Below, piece after piece: positions 18,032 to 26,709 of a DNA stretch of 64,000 bases; positions within the stretch are counted from its first letter, which is position 1; each line of letters opens with the position of its first letter. The notes under the pieces are model-generated. The model saw nothing but the letters and a program-made list of their open reading frames with translations, was not told the origin of the DNA and made no database searches. This stretch comes from JAHRAW01 sp965243285 (GTDB taxonomy: Bacteria; Pseudomonadota; Gammaproteobacteria; Arenicellales; Poriferihabitantaceae): positions 1,302,001 to 1,366,000 of the forward strand of contig OZ251537.1 in the NCBI GenBank assembly GCA_965243285.1, written 5' to 3'. The position numbers were made by a program, and so were the translations under genes.

Positions 18032-18151
18032 CGGCGCAGTATAGTCTATGAACAAATCATCGAACATGTCCATCGAAGCAGGCCATCGAAACCGGCGTGC
18101 TCGAGGGGCGGTGGAGTCATGACGCATCGCCGCTCATGGCGGCCCCATCGG

Positions 18152-18204
18152 GTGCGACTAAAACATCTCCAGCGGCTCGGTATCGATAGCTCATCGGGTG
18201 AGTT
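18152..18204 (-). repeat. Diverged second copy of the priA 3' end (direct repeat)
   Basis: 18152-18170 is identical over 19 bases (GTGCGACTAAAACATCTCC) to 21108-21126, the end of priA. Similarity continues for about 34 further bases. On the minus strand it still encodes IDTEPLEMF plus stop, next to IDVDPMEMF in priA. The two copies bracket the methyltransferase, HNH and IS segment. Confidence 0.7.
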
Positions 18205-18303
18205 TGAGTGGGGAATTCTAGGCTTAAATCCATGCCCGTCACTTCTAAAATCCGTGCTATTTCAATCGGTTTCGTTTTTAGGCGCGGCCGAGATGGCGAA
18301 TAT

Positions 18304-19197
18304 TTACGCGTGAAAATTTTCGTCGATACACTCGCCCGCCAATGGTTTCGTGCCCACCGATGGTTTCGGTTTGGGTGGACGCAGTCGTTGGCTGTTCTTA
18401 AAGCCTGCCGCCATATTGGATTGCTTGCCGCTAATTCGCGCAACGGCTAAATCGCAATAGGTTTGGCTGATGTCTATGCCGATATATTTTCTGCCGAGCA
18501 AGTGCGCGGCTATGGCGGTAGAACCAGAACCCACCATCGGGTCTAATACCACATCCCCAGGGCGAGTGAATACGCGGATGAAATCATAAGGTATTTTATC
18601 GGGGTAAGCCGCAGGGTGCTGGCGTTTCAATGCGACCTTATCACCGCCATTGGCATAGTTCCAAATTGTGCCGGGGCATTTAGTGGGGTTGATTATCATC
18701 AGCCTGGAGTCCACCGTCACCCCATCTTTGTTTCGATTCGCACCGCCGTTCATGGTTTTGCCAGCGTGCTTACACGGTATTTTTATATCATTTTTGTTGA
18801 AGTAATTCGGCTTATCGCCCTTGATAAAAATCGGCATGTACTCATGGTCTACGCGAAATCTCCGCTTCCACCATGCGCCATCCTTGCCTTGCTTTTGATA
18901 GATAGTACACTCGAATAAACCGAAGCCGATGTTGTCACACCAATCTAAAATGGTGCGAAATGATGTTAATGTTTTGCGTCCAGCGGTGGTTTGGTCTTGT
19001 ATCACCATCACCACTATGCCGCCGTTTTTAGTCACCCGAAACAACTGCTGACCCAACCCATGCAGGTCAACATCATAGCCATTGTAGTCCCGCAACTTAT
19101 CATAGGGCGGGGAAAATACCGTGAGGTCAAACACCTCATCGTCAAATGCTTTCAATTCAGCGACTGCATCACCGCATATTATCCGATTGGTTTTCAT
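18304..19197 (-). CDS. DNA methyltransferase, m4C/m6A, beta order
   Basis: 297-residue site-specific DNA methyltransferase. The catalytic motif SPPY (29-32) comes before the S-adenosylmethionine motif DPMVGSGST (219-227), so the order is that of beta-class amino-methyltransferases. SPPY rather than DPPY leans towards N4-cytosine. IGIDISQTYCDLAVARI follows the AdoMet motif as expected. The ATG overlaps the stop of the upstream HNH gene as ATGA, so the two were translated together as a restriction-modification pair. The partner is frameshifted, so this may now be a solitary methyltransferase. GC content is lower than in flanking genes. Confidence 0.88.
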   Translation of the reverse strand: MKTNRIICGDAVAELKAFDDEVFDLTVFSPPYDKLRDYNGYDVDLHGLGQQLFRVTKNGGIVVMVIQDQTTAGRKTLTSFRTILDWCDNIGFGLFECTIYQKQGKDGAWWKRRFRVDHEYMPIFIKGDKPNYFNKNDIKIPCKHAGKTMNGGANRNKDGVTVDSRLMIINPTKCPGTIWNYANGGDKVALKRQHPAAYPDKIPYDFIRVFTRPGDVVLDPMVGSGSTAIAAHLLGRKYIGIDISQTYCDLAVARISGKQSNMAAGFKNSQRLRPPKPKPSVGTKPLAGECIDENFHA

Positions 19198-19690
19198 AGT
19201 TTTGGCTCCGGTGTTCTTCTATCGTGAAATGCCATATTACATTGGCCGCATATGTAAACGATAAATTTCCCGTCTTTGTAATCGTGATGTCGATGCCAAT
19301 TTCCATGCCATTCCCGATTACAGTTCGGGCATATATCACCAGGTTTCGGCTTTTCGGGAATAGAATCTTCTTCAGCATCAAGTACCTTTTTTCTGTCACT
19401 GTTTAGTTTTTTGCTACATGATTTGCATAACGCGTTTGACCGCATAAGCGAGCCATCGCCTTTCACGCGCGTTTGAAAATAAGAGAACTGGTTCTCCGGC
19501 AAAATTTGTCGACATTCACTACATTCTTTTCCCCTTTTGGTTCCCCTGTAGTCGCAATGAATTTGGCACCATCAACCCCTTCAGGATTTTCGATTAACTT
19601 GTCATAGACTTTGTCATGCGTATCAGAACGCGTAAACAAGCCATTCGATTTGATGCGTCTGAACAACTCCGCGATGTCGATATTTTTCAT
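19194..19690 (-). pseudogene. Frameshifted HNH endonuclease, partner of the methyltransferase
   Basis: Two overlapping frames make one protein. The 5' frame reads MKNIDIAELFRRIKSNGLF to TTGEPKG (start at 19690; the frame stays open further upstream). The 3' frame reads GKECSECRQILPENQFSYF to PEPKL. They join if one base is dropped in the CCAAAAGGGGAAAAG run near 19525. The joined protein has paired cysteines (CSEC, CKSC, then CPNC and CGQC) around an HHDY, typical of zinc-supported HNH nucleases. It ends overlapping the methyltransferase start. I infer an inactivated Type II restriction gene. Programmed shifting or a sequencing error in the homopolymer would be alternatives. Confidence 0.65.
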
Positions 19691-19939
19691 TGTTATAGAA
19701 AATCTGTTTGAGCCATTAACTTGGCGACTGTGCGAATTTTTACCGCATTCACCCGCGACACCTACCACTACTTGCATCGTCTTTTGTATGTTGGGTTGGT
19801 AATCCACAAGGTTATCCAAGGCGAAAATAATGCTGGGTTTTACATTGCACTCGCTCAATGAATTAGCTCCGCATAGGACAGTCCATTTATTGCTCTGCCG
19901 GATACTAGCGTACTTATGCGGTCTATGGTATCTACTATA

Positions 19940-21079
19940 TTGGTCCAATACATATGGCGTTCGGGTTGCAGTTGGGATAGGTATTGCAGTGGTGTTTTCA
20001 GTCCGAGGCTGTGGTGCGGAGGATGGTGTTGTAGTCGATGAGCCAGTCGGCGAGTTTTTGGTTAGTGGCAGCGAGGTCGGTGAATAGCAGGTGTTCGTGG
20101 TAGTCGATGAATTGTTCTTGGATGGTGCGGTTGAAGCGTTCGACGTGGGCGTTCATTTTGGGTGATCTGGGGTAGGTCCACCAGTGTTTGATGCCGCGTA
20201 GTTCGAGTTGAGTTTGGAATTTGCCGAGGAATTCGGAGCCGTTGTCGGAGAGGATGTATTGGGGTGGATGGGGCAGCAGTTGGCATAGGGAGTCGAGGGC
20301 GATGGCGGCATGTTGACTGGATGGTGTGGCGGCGGCGAAGGCGATGGCGATGGCGAAACGGCTGTTGGGGGCGATGAAGGTGAAGATGTAGCGGCGGATG
20401 CCGTCTGGTATGCGCACGATGGTGTCGCATGCGAACACGGCCAGCGGCGGGTGTCGGATGCCTTTGGGCTGGCGGGCGCGGCGTTTGCGGGCGAGGGGTT
20501 TGGTTTGGCCGCGGCGGTTGAGTCGGGTGGGTGGCGCATTTTGCGCGGGTCGGCGGCGATGATGCGGCCGATGGTGGATACGCTAGGCAGGTCGATGGCG
20601 TGTTTGCGGCACCATGGGATAAGCAAGATGTGCAGTCGCGCTTTGCCGAGATTGGAGAAGCGGGCGCGCAGTGTTTTGATTTCCCGCACTAGCGATGGCG
20701 GTCGTGTGCGTTGCCGACGTCGTTTGGGGGGCCAGCGTATCGCGAGCACCGCCGAATTATCGCCGGCGATGCGCAGCGCTCGGCGCCATCGGTACAGCGT
20801 TCGGGTGCTGATGTTAAAAGCGTCGCAAGTTGCGGCCGCGCCGTACTTATCAAAAAAGGTGAGGATTTTTAGCCGTTGCCTGGCGTCTGCGGTAGTCATA
20901 TCCCACAGCTTGCCTAAAGCGGCAACGCGATAAAACCCTGTTACCTGATATCCGACATGGTGGATTTGCATGGTGATTCTCTTACGATGGAACGCCAAAT
21001 GTGTTTGAGCTTGTACATCCACCTTTAGAGATTTAAGTATATTGTCCCCTTGGGTTGCGAATCGTTTTCATTGGACAAA
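19940..21079 (-). mobile_element. IS481-like insertion sequence, decayed
   Basis: The ends form an imperfect inverted repeat: TTGGTCCAATA at 19940-19950 and, reading inward from the other end, TTTGTCCAATG (21069-21079), 9 of 11 matching. The transposase inside is frameshifted. I see no target-site duplication. The end assignment rests only on this short match and on where the transposase stops. Confidence 0.5.
19941..20971 (-). pseudogene. IS481/IS3-group transposase with two frameshifts
   Basis: The protein begins at 20971 (MQIHHVGYQVTGFYRVAAL), with helix-turn-helix segments (KYGAAATCDAFNISTRTLYRWRRAL). The frame shifts near 20530 at DPRKMRHPP, continuing as TRLNRRGQTKPLARKRRARQ, then the integrase core (FACDTIVRIPDGIRRYIFTF, ILSDNGSEF, HVERFNRTIQEQF). 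A second shift near 20020 is needed to reach PHHSLGLKTPLQYLSQLQPE. The DDE residues are present, but two shifts mean no active enzyme. GCAAAATG at the first shift is a poor slippery site, so decay is likelier than programmed frameshifting. Confidence 0.8.
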
Positions 21080-21107
21080 CGCTAGCTACATCTGCCGCTT
21101 CCACTGC

Positions 21108-21126
21108 GTGCGACTAAAACATCTCC
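21108..21126. repeat. Direct repeat, priA-side copy
   Basis: GTGCGACTAAAACATCTCC, identical to 18152-18170. It covers the priA stop codon and last codons and bounds the island on the priA side. Confidence 0.7.
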
Positions 21127-23528
21127 ATCGGGTCTACATCGATAGACCAGCGGGTGCGTCGGGGTGACGGGTCGGTTTCGATGGCGTTGATCCAGGCGGC
21201 TAAGAGTTGATGCAGCGGGCCGCGTCGCTGGCTGCGCACCATGAGCTGGGCGCGGTATCGGTCGGCGAGTTTTTCCATAGGCGAGGCCACGGCGTCCATG
21301 ATTTGTGGCCGCGGCGCGCCATCGGTGCGGGCGGTTTGCGACAGCAGGCGCTGGCCGATGTCGGCGCTATGGCGTAGAAAGTTCAGTGCTGCGGCCGGCG
21401 CGGTGGATTCCGCTCGCCACAGCGCGAAATGGCTAAACGGCGGGTAGCGGGCGGCGCGGCGTTCGGCTAGGCAATGGGCGGCGAAGCCGTCCACATCGTG
21501 GCGGCGCATATATTGCAGCAGGCGGTGCTGCGGGTGCGCGCTTTGAATCAAAACCTCGCCGGCGGTGGCGCCGCGCCCGGCGCGCCCGGCCACCTGGGTT
21601 AGTTGCTGAAACAGATATTCCTCGGCGCGAAAATCCACGCTGTGCAAGCCGTGGTCGGAATCGATCACCCCGACCAAAGTCACCCCGGAAAAATCATGCC
21701 CCTTGGCGATCAACTGCGTGCCGATGACGATGTCGGTTTGGCGCTGGCGAATGGCCTCCAATTCGCGTTCGAGTTGGTTTTGCGTGCTGATTTGGTCGCG
21801 GTCGAGGCGACTGATGCGCGCCGTAGGGAAGGTTTCGCGCAGGCGCTGTTCCACGCGCTGGGTGCCGGCGCCGAGCAACAACAGCGGCGCCTCGCAGGCC
21901 TGGCAAGTCATGGCGGCGGCGGCGGAGTGGCCGCAATGGTGGCATTGAAAACGCTCGCCCTGGCGATGGTAGGTGAGGCGCGCATCGCAGCGGTGGCAGG
22001 CCGCCTTCCAGCCGCATGCGCGGCAGTGCGCGGTGGGCGAAAAGCCGCGCCGATTCAAAAATATGATGCTCTGCTCGCGCCGCCGCAGCCGTTTTTCGAT
22101 GGCGTGCTGCAGGGGCATGGCCAAGCCATGCACCGGCCGATGCTGCGCCAGGTCTATAAAGGCGACGCGTGGCAAGGCCGCAGCGCCAGCGCGGGCGCTT
22201 ATGGTCAACAAGCGATGGCGGCCGCCGGGGCGGGCGTTATGGCGGCTTTCCATGGACGGCGTGGCCGAGCCCAACAGCACCGGAATGCCCTCCAAACTGG
22301 CGCGTTTTATCGCCAAATCTCGAGCGTGATACTGAAAAGCGTGATGCTGCAAATTATCGCGCTGCTTATAGGAGGCATCGTGCTCCTCATCCACCACGAT
22401 CAAGCCCGGCGATTTGAGCGGCGTAAACAGCGCCGAACGCGTGCCTAACACCACCGCCGCGCGCCCCTCACGCGCCAGCCACCAAGCGCGATAACGCTCG
22501 GCCTTGGCAAGCCCGGAGTGCAACGCGCACACGCCACCGCCGAGCCGCGCATAAAATCGCGCCACCAACTGCGGCGTAAGGGCAATTTCCGGCACCAAGA
22601 TCAGCGTCTGCTTGCCGCTCGCCGCCAGGCGCTGCGCGGCCTCCAGATACACCTCGGTTTTGCCGCTGCCGGTGACGCCGTGCAGCAAAAATGAGCCGAA
22701 TCGGCCGGCGCAGTCGGCCACCGCCTGCACCGCGTCTTGCTGCTCGGGGTTTAGGTGGATGGGCTGATGCGCAGCAGGTGGGTTGCTGCTCGCAGCGCGT
22801 TCATGGTGATGTTCATGGTGATGGGCGGAATCGGCCTGGCCGCGTGGCGCATCGGCGGATTCCGCGCCCTCGGTGGGGTGATTCGAGGCACCGTGCTCGC
22901 CGCCGGGCGCAGCATCCGCGGCCGCCTCCATGGCGGTAAAAAAGGCCCGCGACGAGCGGCGCTGGGTCGATTCAACGCATTCTTTTTTCAGCAGGGCGCG
23001 CACCGTAGCGGCGCTGTGGGGGAATTGGCTGGTCAGGACCGCGGCCTCGACCCAGCCGTCATCGACGCCGCGCGCGGCCACCAGATGGCGATAAATGTCG
23101 GCTTGTTTTGACGCCCGACGCAGCGCATCGGGCAGCGTGGACGGCGCATCGCCAGGCAGCACGGCGCGAATACAGCGCGTTACGGATGGGTCGGTCAGCG
23201 CCTCGCCTTTTCGCAGCGCGGTGGGCAAGGCGGCGCGCAACACCTCGCCCGGCGGGTGGTGGTAGTAGCGCGCCGCCCACAGCAGCAGGGCGAGCAAGGT
23301 ATCGCCGAACACGCTGTCGCTATCTAATACCGCCGTGATGGCTTTGAGTTTGCGCGTCGTGCTCGGCGGGTGCCGAGAGACCACCACGCCAAAAGCCGAG
23401 GCGAGCTTGCCAAAGGGCACTTTAACCCGCGTGCCGAGCGGCAAAATGCGGTCGCAGCGATAATCAAACAGGCGTCGCAACGGCACCGCCACCGCCACTT
23501 GCACCACCTCGCTGGCGTTATCGGTCAT
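21114..23528 (-). CDS. priA: Primosomal protein N' (replication restart helicase PriA)
   Basis: Helicase that reloads the replisome at stalled forks, 804 residues from the ATG at 23528 (MTDNASEVVQVAVAVPLRRLFDY); the frame is open further, to 23633. Walker A is GVTGSGKTE and the DEAH-type box is VVDEEHDASYKQ. The zinc-binding cysteine cluster reads CRACGWKAACHRCDARL...CHHCGHS...CQAC, and GTQRVEQRL follows. Between the winged-helix region and LNPEQQDAVQAV lies a His/Ala/Ser-rich insertion (near HHHEHHHERAASSNPPA; DNA about 22760-22960) not typical of the family. The 3' end is duplicated at 18152. Confidence 0.96.
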   Translation of the reverse strand: MTDNASEVVQVAVAVPLRRLFDYRCDRILPLGTRVKVPFGKLASAFGVVVSRHPPSTTRKLKAITAVLDSDSVFGDTLLALLLWAARYYHHPPGEVLRAALPTALRKGEALTDPSVTRCIRAVLPGDAPSTLPDALRRASKQADIYRHLVAARGVDDGWVEAAVLTSQFPHSAATVRALLKKECVESTQRRSSRAFFTAMEAAADAAPGGEHGASNHPTEGAESADAPRGQADSAHHHEHHHERAASSNPPAAHQPIHLNPEQQDAVQAVADCAGRFGSFLLHGVTGSGKTEVYLEAAQRLAASGKQTLILVPEIALTPQLVARFYARLGGGVCALHSGLAKAERYRAWWLAREGRAAVVLGTRSALFTPLKSPGLIVVDEEHDASYKQRDNLQHHAFQYHARDLAIKRASLEGIPVLLGSATPSMESRHNARPGGRHRLLTISARAGAAALPRVAFIDLAQHRPVHGLAMPLQHAIEKRLRRREQSIIFLNRRGFSPTAHCRACGWKAACHRCDARLTYHRQGERFQCHHCGHSAAAAMTCQACEAPLLLLGAGTQRVEQRLRETFPTARISRLDRDQISTQNQLERELEAIRQRQTDIVIGTQLIAKGHDFSGVTLVGVIDSDHGLHSVDFRAEEYLFQQLTQVAGRAGRGATAGEVLIQSAHPQHRLLQYMRRHDVDGFAAHCLAERRAARYPPFSHFALWRAESTAPAAALNFLRHSADIGQRLLSQTARTDGAPRPQIMDAVASPMEKLADRYRAQLMVRSQRRGPLHQLLAAWINAIETDPSPRRTRWSIDVDPMEMF

Positions 23529-24521
23529 GGCAATGCGGCGACGCTGGGGGGATGGAGGCGGGCGCCGATTTGGGCACTGAGGCGGACGCCAATTGGGGCG
23601 ACAATAGGCGCAAATCCACCCAATTGAGGCCAAAATAGTGGTGCATTCGGCGGCTTCGGGGGCCGCGCATGCCGCGGTCGGCCAAGCGGCCCGAATCGGA
23701 CGCGGTGTACGCGCAAATCATGGCGATTCGGCGGCTTCTGCGCACCTGTGCGGAGGCAAATTCGCGGCCGCAGTAGAGTCGATGTTGGGCCGGATTTGGA
23801 GCCGGATGGTGCGCCGGTTTTGCGCGATTTTGCTCGTTTTTAGGGGCCGCGCGGCGGCAAAAGTCGCCCGCTGGCGAGGCGAAAATGAGGTCCCGCCGAG
23901 GGGCGGAATCTAGGCGCGGGTTACTCACAGAATCTGTGGATAACTCTGTGTACAAATGCCCTGGGGGTGTGCCATTACAAACGATACAGCGGCCAAATCC
24001 ACACTTGCCTAGATTTTGAACAAACCACATAAAATACAATAAAAACAACAAGTTAAGGCGATAACTTGAGGCGTTAAAATAGTAGTCTCGGCTAAATTGC
24101 AAAAAAATTTCAGCCCATGCGCCGCGCTCGCCATGATTCGCCAAACACACCGCCATTGGGCGCCGCCATGGGCAATTTTGGAGGGCAAAATCGAGCGCCG
24201 ACATGGCTCATGCCAGGCGGCCGCGTCGGGGCGTCGCCGCCGCCGCCGAGAGGCGGCCCACGCCACCCCAGCAGGCATCGCGTAAGCCGACCATGGGCGG
24301 CGTTGGCGGCCGCAAAAAGCCGCCGATTCCGCCGCCATGGCGGTAGTTTGTCACCCGCTAACCCCTTATGCAGACAATATTGGCATGGCGACTCGCTGGC
24401 GCGCTAATTGGTCGCCCAATAACGTGCCAGCGGGCAAAAAACCCGCCGACAATGCTCCGCCGGCCGACCTCGACGCTCGCCAGGCGATGGCTTTGGGCGA
24501 AGAATCCGTGGCCGCCGTCGG
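23529..24521. other. 1 kb non-coding region with DnaA-box-like sites
   Basis: No credible gene; open frames here have no recognisable motifs. 23934-23975 contains TTACTCACA, TGTGGATAA and TGTGTACAA within about 32 bases: one perfect and two one-mismatch DnaA boxes. About 24005-24110 is markedly AT-rich. The rest is GC-rich with many GGCGG/CCGCC runs. Confidence 0.45.
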
Positions 24522-25064
24522 TCACTCGATATCCTCCACCAGCACCGAGAAATTTCCGGTTTCGCGTTCGGCGAGGTAGCGCCGCAGCGTTGCGCTGATC
24601 ACCCGGAAGGCGATTTTCGACCATGGAATCTCACGCGCCTCGAACAGTCGCGCCTCCAGGCTCTCCGCGCCGGCGGCGAAGGCGTGTTCGCCTAACAACG
24701 CGGCGCGAAACATGACATACACCTGATTGGCGCGCCGCAGGTTGTAGATGCCGTATAGCGTTTGCCCGGCTAGCGCCGCGCCCGCTTCCTCCATGGTCTC
24801 CCGAGCGGCGCCTTGTTGCACGGTTTCGCCGTTTTCCATAAAACCGGCCGGCAATGTCCACAGCCCCAGGCGCGGCTCGATGGCGCGCTTGCACAGCAAA
24901 ATACGCTCCTCCCAAACGGCCAGGCAACCGCACACCACCGTGGGGTTTTGATAGTGAATCTGCCCGCAAACATCACACACCTGGCGCTCGCGGTTGTCCC
25001 CGGCCGGCACCATCAACGAGACGCCGGCGCCGCATTGGCAGCAATGCTTGATTAAATCTTGCAT
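24522..25064 (-). CDS. NUDIX hydrolase with N-terminal zinc ribbon
   Basis: 180 residues. Two CxxC pairs (CCQCG and CDVCG) form a zinc ribbon at 8-33, followed by a Nudix fold. The Nudix box GFMENGETVQQGAARETMEEAG fits GX5EX7REUXEEXGU, with the glutamates that bind metal. Zinc-ribbon NUDIX proteins of this size hydrolyse nucleoside diphosphate derivatives such as ADP-ribose or NADH; the exact substrate cannot be set here. It lies between ubiA and priA on the same strand but with long gaps on both sides. Confidence 0.88.
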   Translation of the reverse strand: MQDLIKHCCQCGAGVSLMVPAGDNRERQVCDVCGQIHYQNPTVVCGCLAVWEERILLCKRAIEPRLGLWTLPAGFMENGETVQQGAARETMEEAGAALAGQTLYGIYNLRRANQVYVMFRAALLGEHAFAAGAESLEARLFEAREIPWSKIAFRVISATLRRYLAERETGNFSVLVEDIE

Positions 25065-25225
25065 GGGGCGAGGTGGCGGGTGAGTACCGGCGGTGGTGGG
25101 GTGGATTGTGGGCCGCGGCGGCGATTATCAGCCAACCGGTGCCGCCGACCGCCAATCGACGCCGCCACATCGACATCGACATCGACATCGCCACATCGAC
25201 CTGGCAACACCAGCGGGGCTGCGAA

Positions 25226-26113
25226 TTAGGCCCACAACGCCAGCGCCAAGCCGGCGAAAATCATAGCGCCAAACCAGTTGTTGTTGTAAAAGGCGCGCAA
25301 GCAGTGGGCCGAATCGCGGGTTTTGCACAAGCGCAACTGGTGGACTGCGAACAGCAGCGCCAGGGCGAGGCCGAAGTGGAAAGGCCAACCCAGGGCGCGT
25401 TGCCAGCCGAGCAACGCCAACATGCCCAAGGTTGCCACATGCAGCGCGCCGATGATGCGGGTGTCGTGGCGGCCAAACAAGATGGCGGTGGATTTTACGC
25501 CGATGCGGATATCGTCCTCGCGATCGGCCATCGCATATTGGGTGTCGTAGGCCACCACCCAGGCGAAATTGGCGGCGAACAGCAGCCACGCTTCGGCCGG
25601 CAGGGCTTCGGTCAAGGCCGCGTACGCCATCGGTATGCCCCAGGAAAAAGCGATGCCGAGCGCCAGTTGCGGCAGGTGGGTGAAGCGTTTGGCGTACGGG
25701 TAGGCGGCGGCGATGCCGAGCGCAAGCGCCGCCAGCCACTGCGCCATGGGGTTTAGCGTCAGGGCTAATGCCGCCGCCACCGCCAGCAGCGCCGCCAACA
25801 CGCCGAGGGCATGCCGCCCGGCGAGCGCGCCGCTGGCCAACGGGCGGTCGCGGGTGCGCGCCACATGCGGGTCGATGCGGCGGTCGGCGTAGTCATTCAC
25901 CACGCAGCCGGCGGCGCGCATAGTAAACACCCCAGCGATGAAAACCGCCACCATATCCAGCGGCGGTCGCCCATCCCCGGCCAGCCACAAGGCCCATAAG
26001 GTCGGCCATAACAACAACAACGCCCCAATCGGGCGGTGCAGCCGCATCAGTTGCCAGCAAGCACGGCAAGTGTCGGCGGTGGATGGGGTGGGGGTGGGGC
26101 TGGGGCTGGGCAC
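25226..26113 (-). CDS. ubiA: 4-hydroxybenzoate polyprenyltransferase
   Basis: Integral membrane prenyltransferase of ubiquinone synthesis; it joins the polyprenyl tail to 4-hydroxybenzoate. 295 residues with about eight membrane segments. The first Asp-rich motif is NDYADRRIDPHVARTRDRPLASG; the second appears in YAMADREDDIRIGVKSTAILFG. LMRLHRPIGALLLLWPTLWAL is the usual N-terminal helix. The start is a GTG at 26113. The first ~12 residues (PSPSPTPTPST) come from a C-rich tract and may be variable. No chorismate lyase gene adjoins. Confidence 0.94.
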   Translation of the reverse strand: MPSPSPTPTPSTADTCRACWQLMRLHRPIGALLLLWPTLWALWLAGDGRPPLDMVAVFIAGVFTMRAAGCVVNDYADRRIDPHVARTRDRPLASGALAGRHALGVLAALLAVAAALALTLNPMAQWLAALALGIAAAYPYAKRFTHLPQLALGIAFSWGIPMAYAALTEALPAEAWLLFAANFAWVVAYDTQYAMADREDDIRIGVKSTAILFGRHDTRIIGALHVATLGMLALLGWQRALGWPFHFGLALALLFAVHQLRLCKTRDSAHCLRAFYNNNWFGAMIFAGLALALWA

Positions 26114-26165
26114 GGGAGGTTCGGGGGTAGAGGGTCGGGGCGATGGGGTGGGGGTGAAATTTTGG
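26083..26165. repeat. G-rich tract, possible quadruplex, at the ubiA start
   Basis: On the plus strand, runs of three to five G separated by one or two bases (GGGGTGGGGGTGGGG and onward) span the ubiA start. They lie on the strand complementary to the coding strand. Confidence 0.4.
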
Positions 26166-26705
26166 GATTTATAGACTTACAATCTGTTGATTTGGCTTTT
26201 GATGTTGGCTTTTAACGCTTTACTCCCCCGCTTTAATGCGGAATAAGTCAAAACTGGCGTCTTTTCCGCCAGTTTTGGTGGGGGGTGCGTTTAATTTGCC
26301 TTTGACTTTGACTCGGTTTTTGATTTTGACTCGCTTTTCGCTTCTACCGTTGAATTTTTCACCTCAAAAGTCACAAAATGGAGTGAAAAACTAACATCAA
26401 ACGCCAAATCAAAAGCCCCCCACCAAATCAGCCCGCGCCTGGCGGCTCGGACAGATTTGACTCCCCCCAGATGAAGCGGGGGGAGTAAAGCGTAAAAGCC
26501 AAAAGCCAACATCAAAAGCCAACAGCAACAGCCAAATCAACATCAACATCAAAAGCAACCCCTCCCACCAAAACTGGCTAAAAGACGCCAGTTTTGACTC
26601 CCCCTCATGGTAAAGCGGGGGGAGTGAAGATTAAAAGCCAAAGCAACAGCGAAAAACGAAAGCGAAAATCAAAATCAAAATCAAAAGACCCCCCACCGCG
26701 GCCCG
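26166..26705. repeat. Composite palindromic element cluster between ubiA and recG
   Basis: Left to right: a T-oriented unit (hairpin AAAACTGGCG...CGCCAGTTTT followed by GGTGGGGGG), then a core like TTTTTCACCTCAAAAG. Two A-oriented units follow: one with a CAAATC...GATTTG stem, one with the AAAACTGGC stem. GMTKTT-type hexamers fill the gaps. A final CCCCCCACC abuts the recG stop. No gene. Confidence 0.8.
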
Positions 26706-26709
26706 AAAA

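Noticed and set aside
20500..20560. Programmed -1 frameshift in the IS transposase
   Set aside because: The site GCAAAATG is not a good slippery heptamer and a second unrelated frameshift near 20020 also breaks the gene, so decay is simpler.
23518..24204. 228-codon minus-strand frame upstream of priA
   Set aside because: No recognisable motif, composition shifts abruptly inside it and it overlaps the priA start; treated as non-coding.
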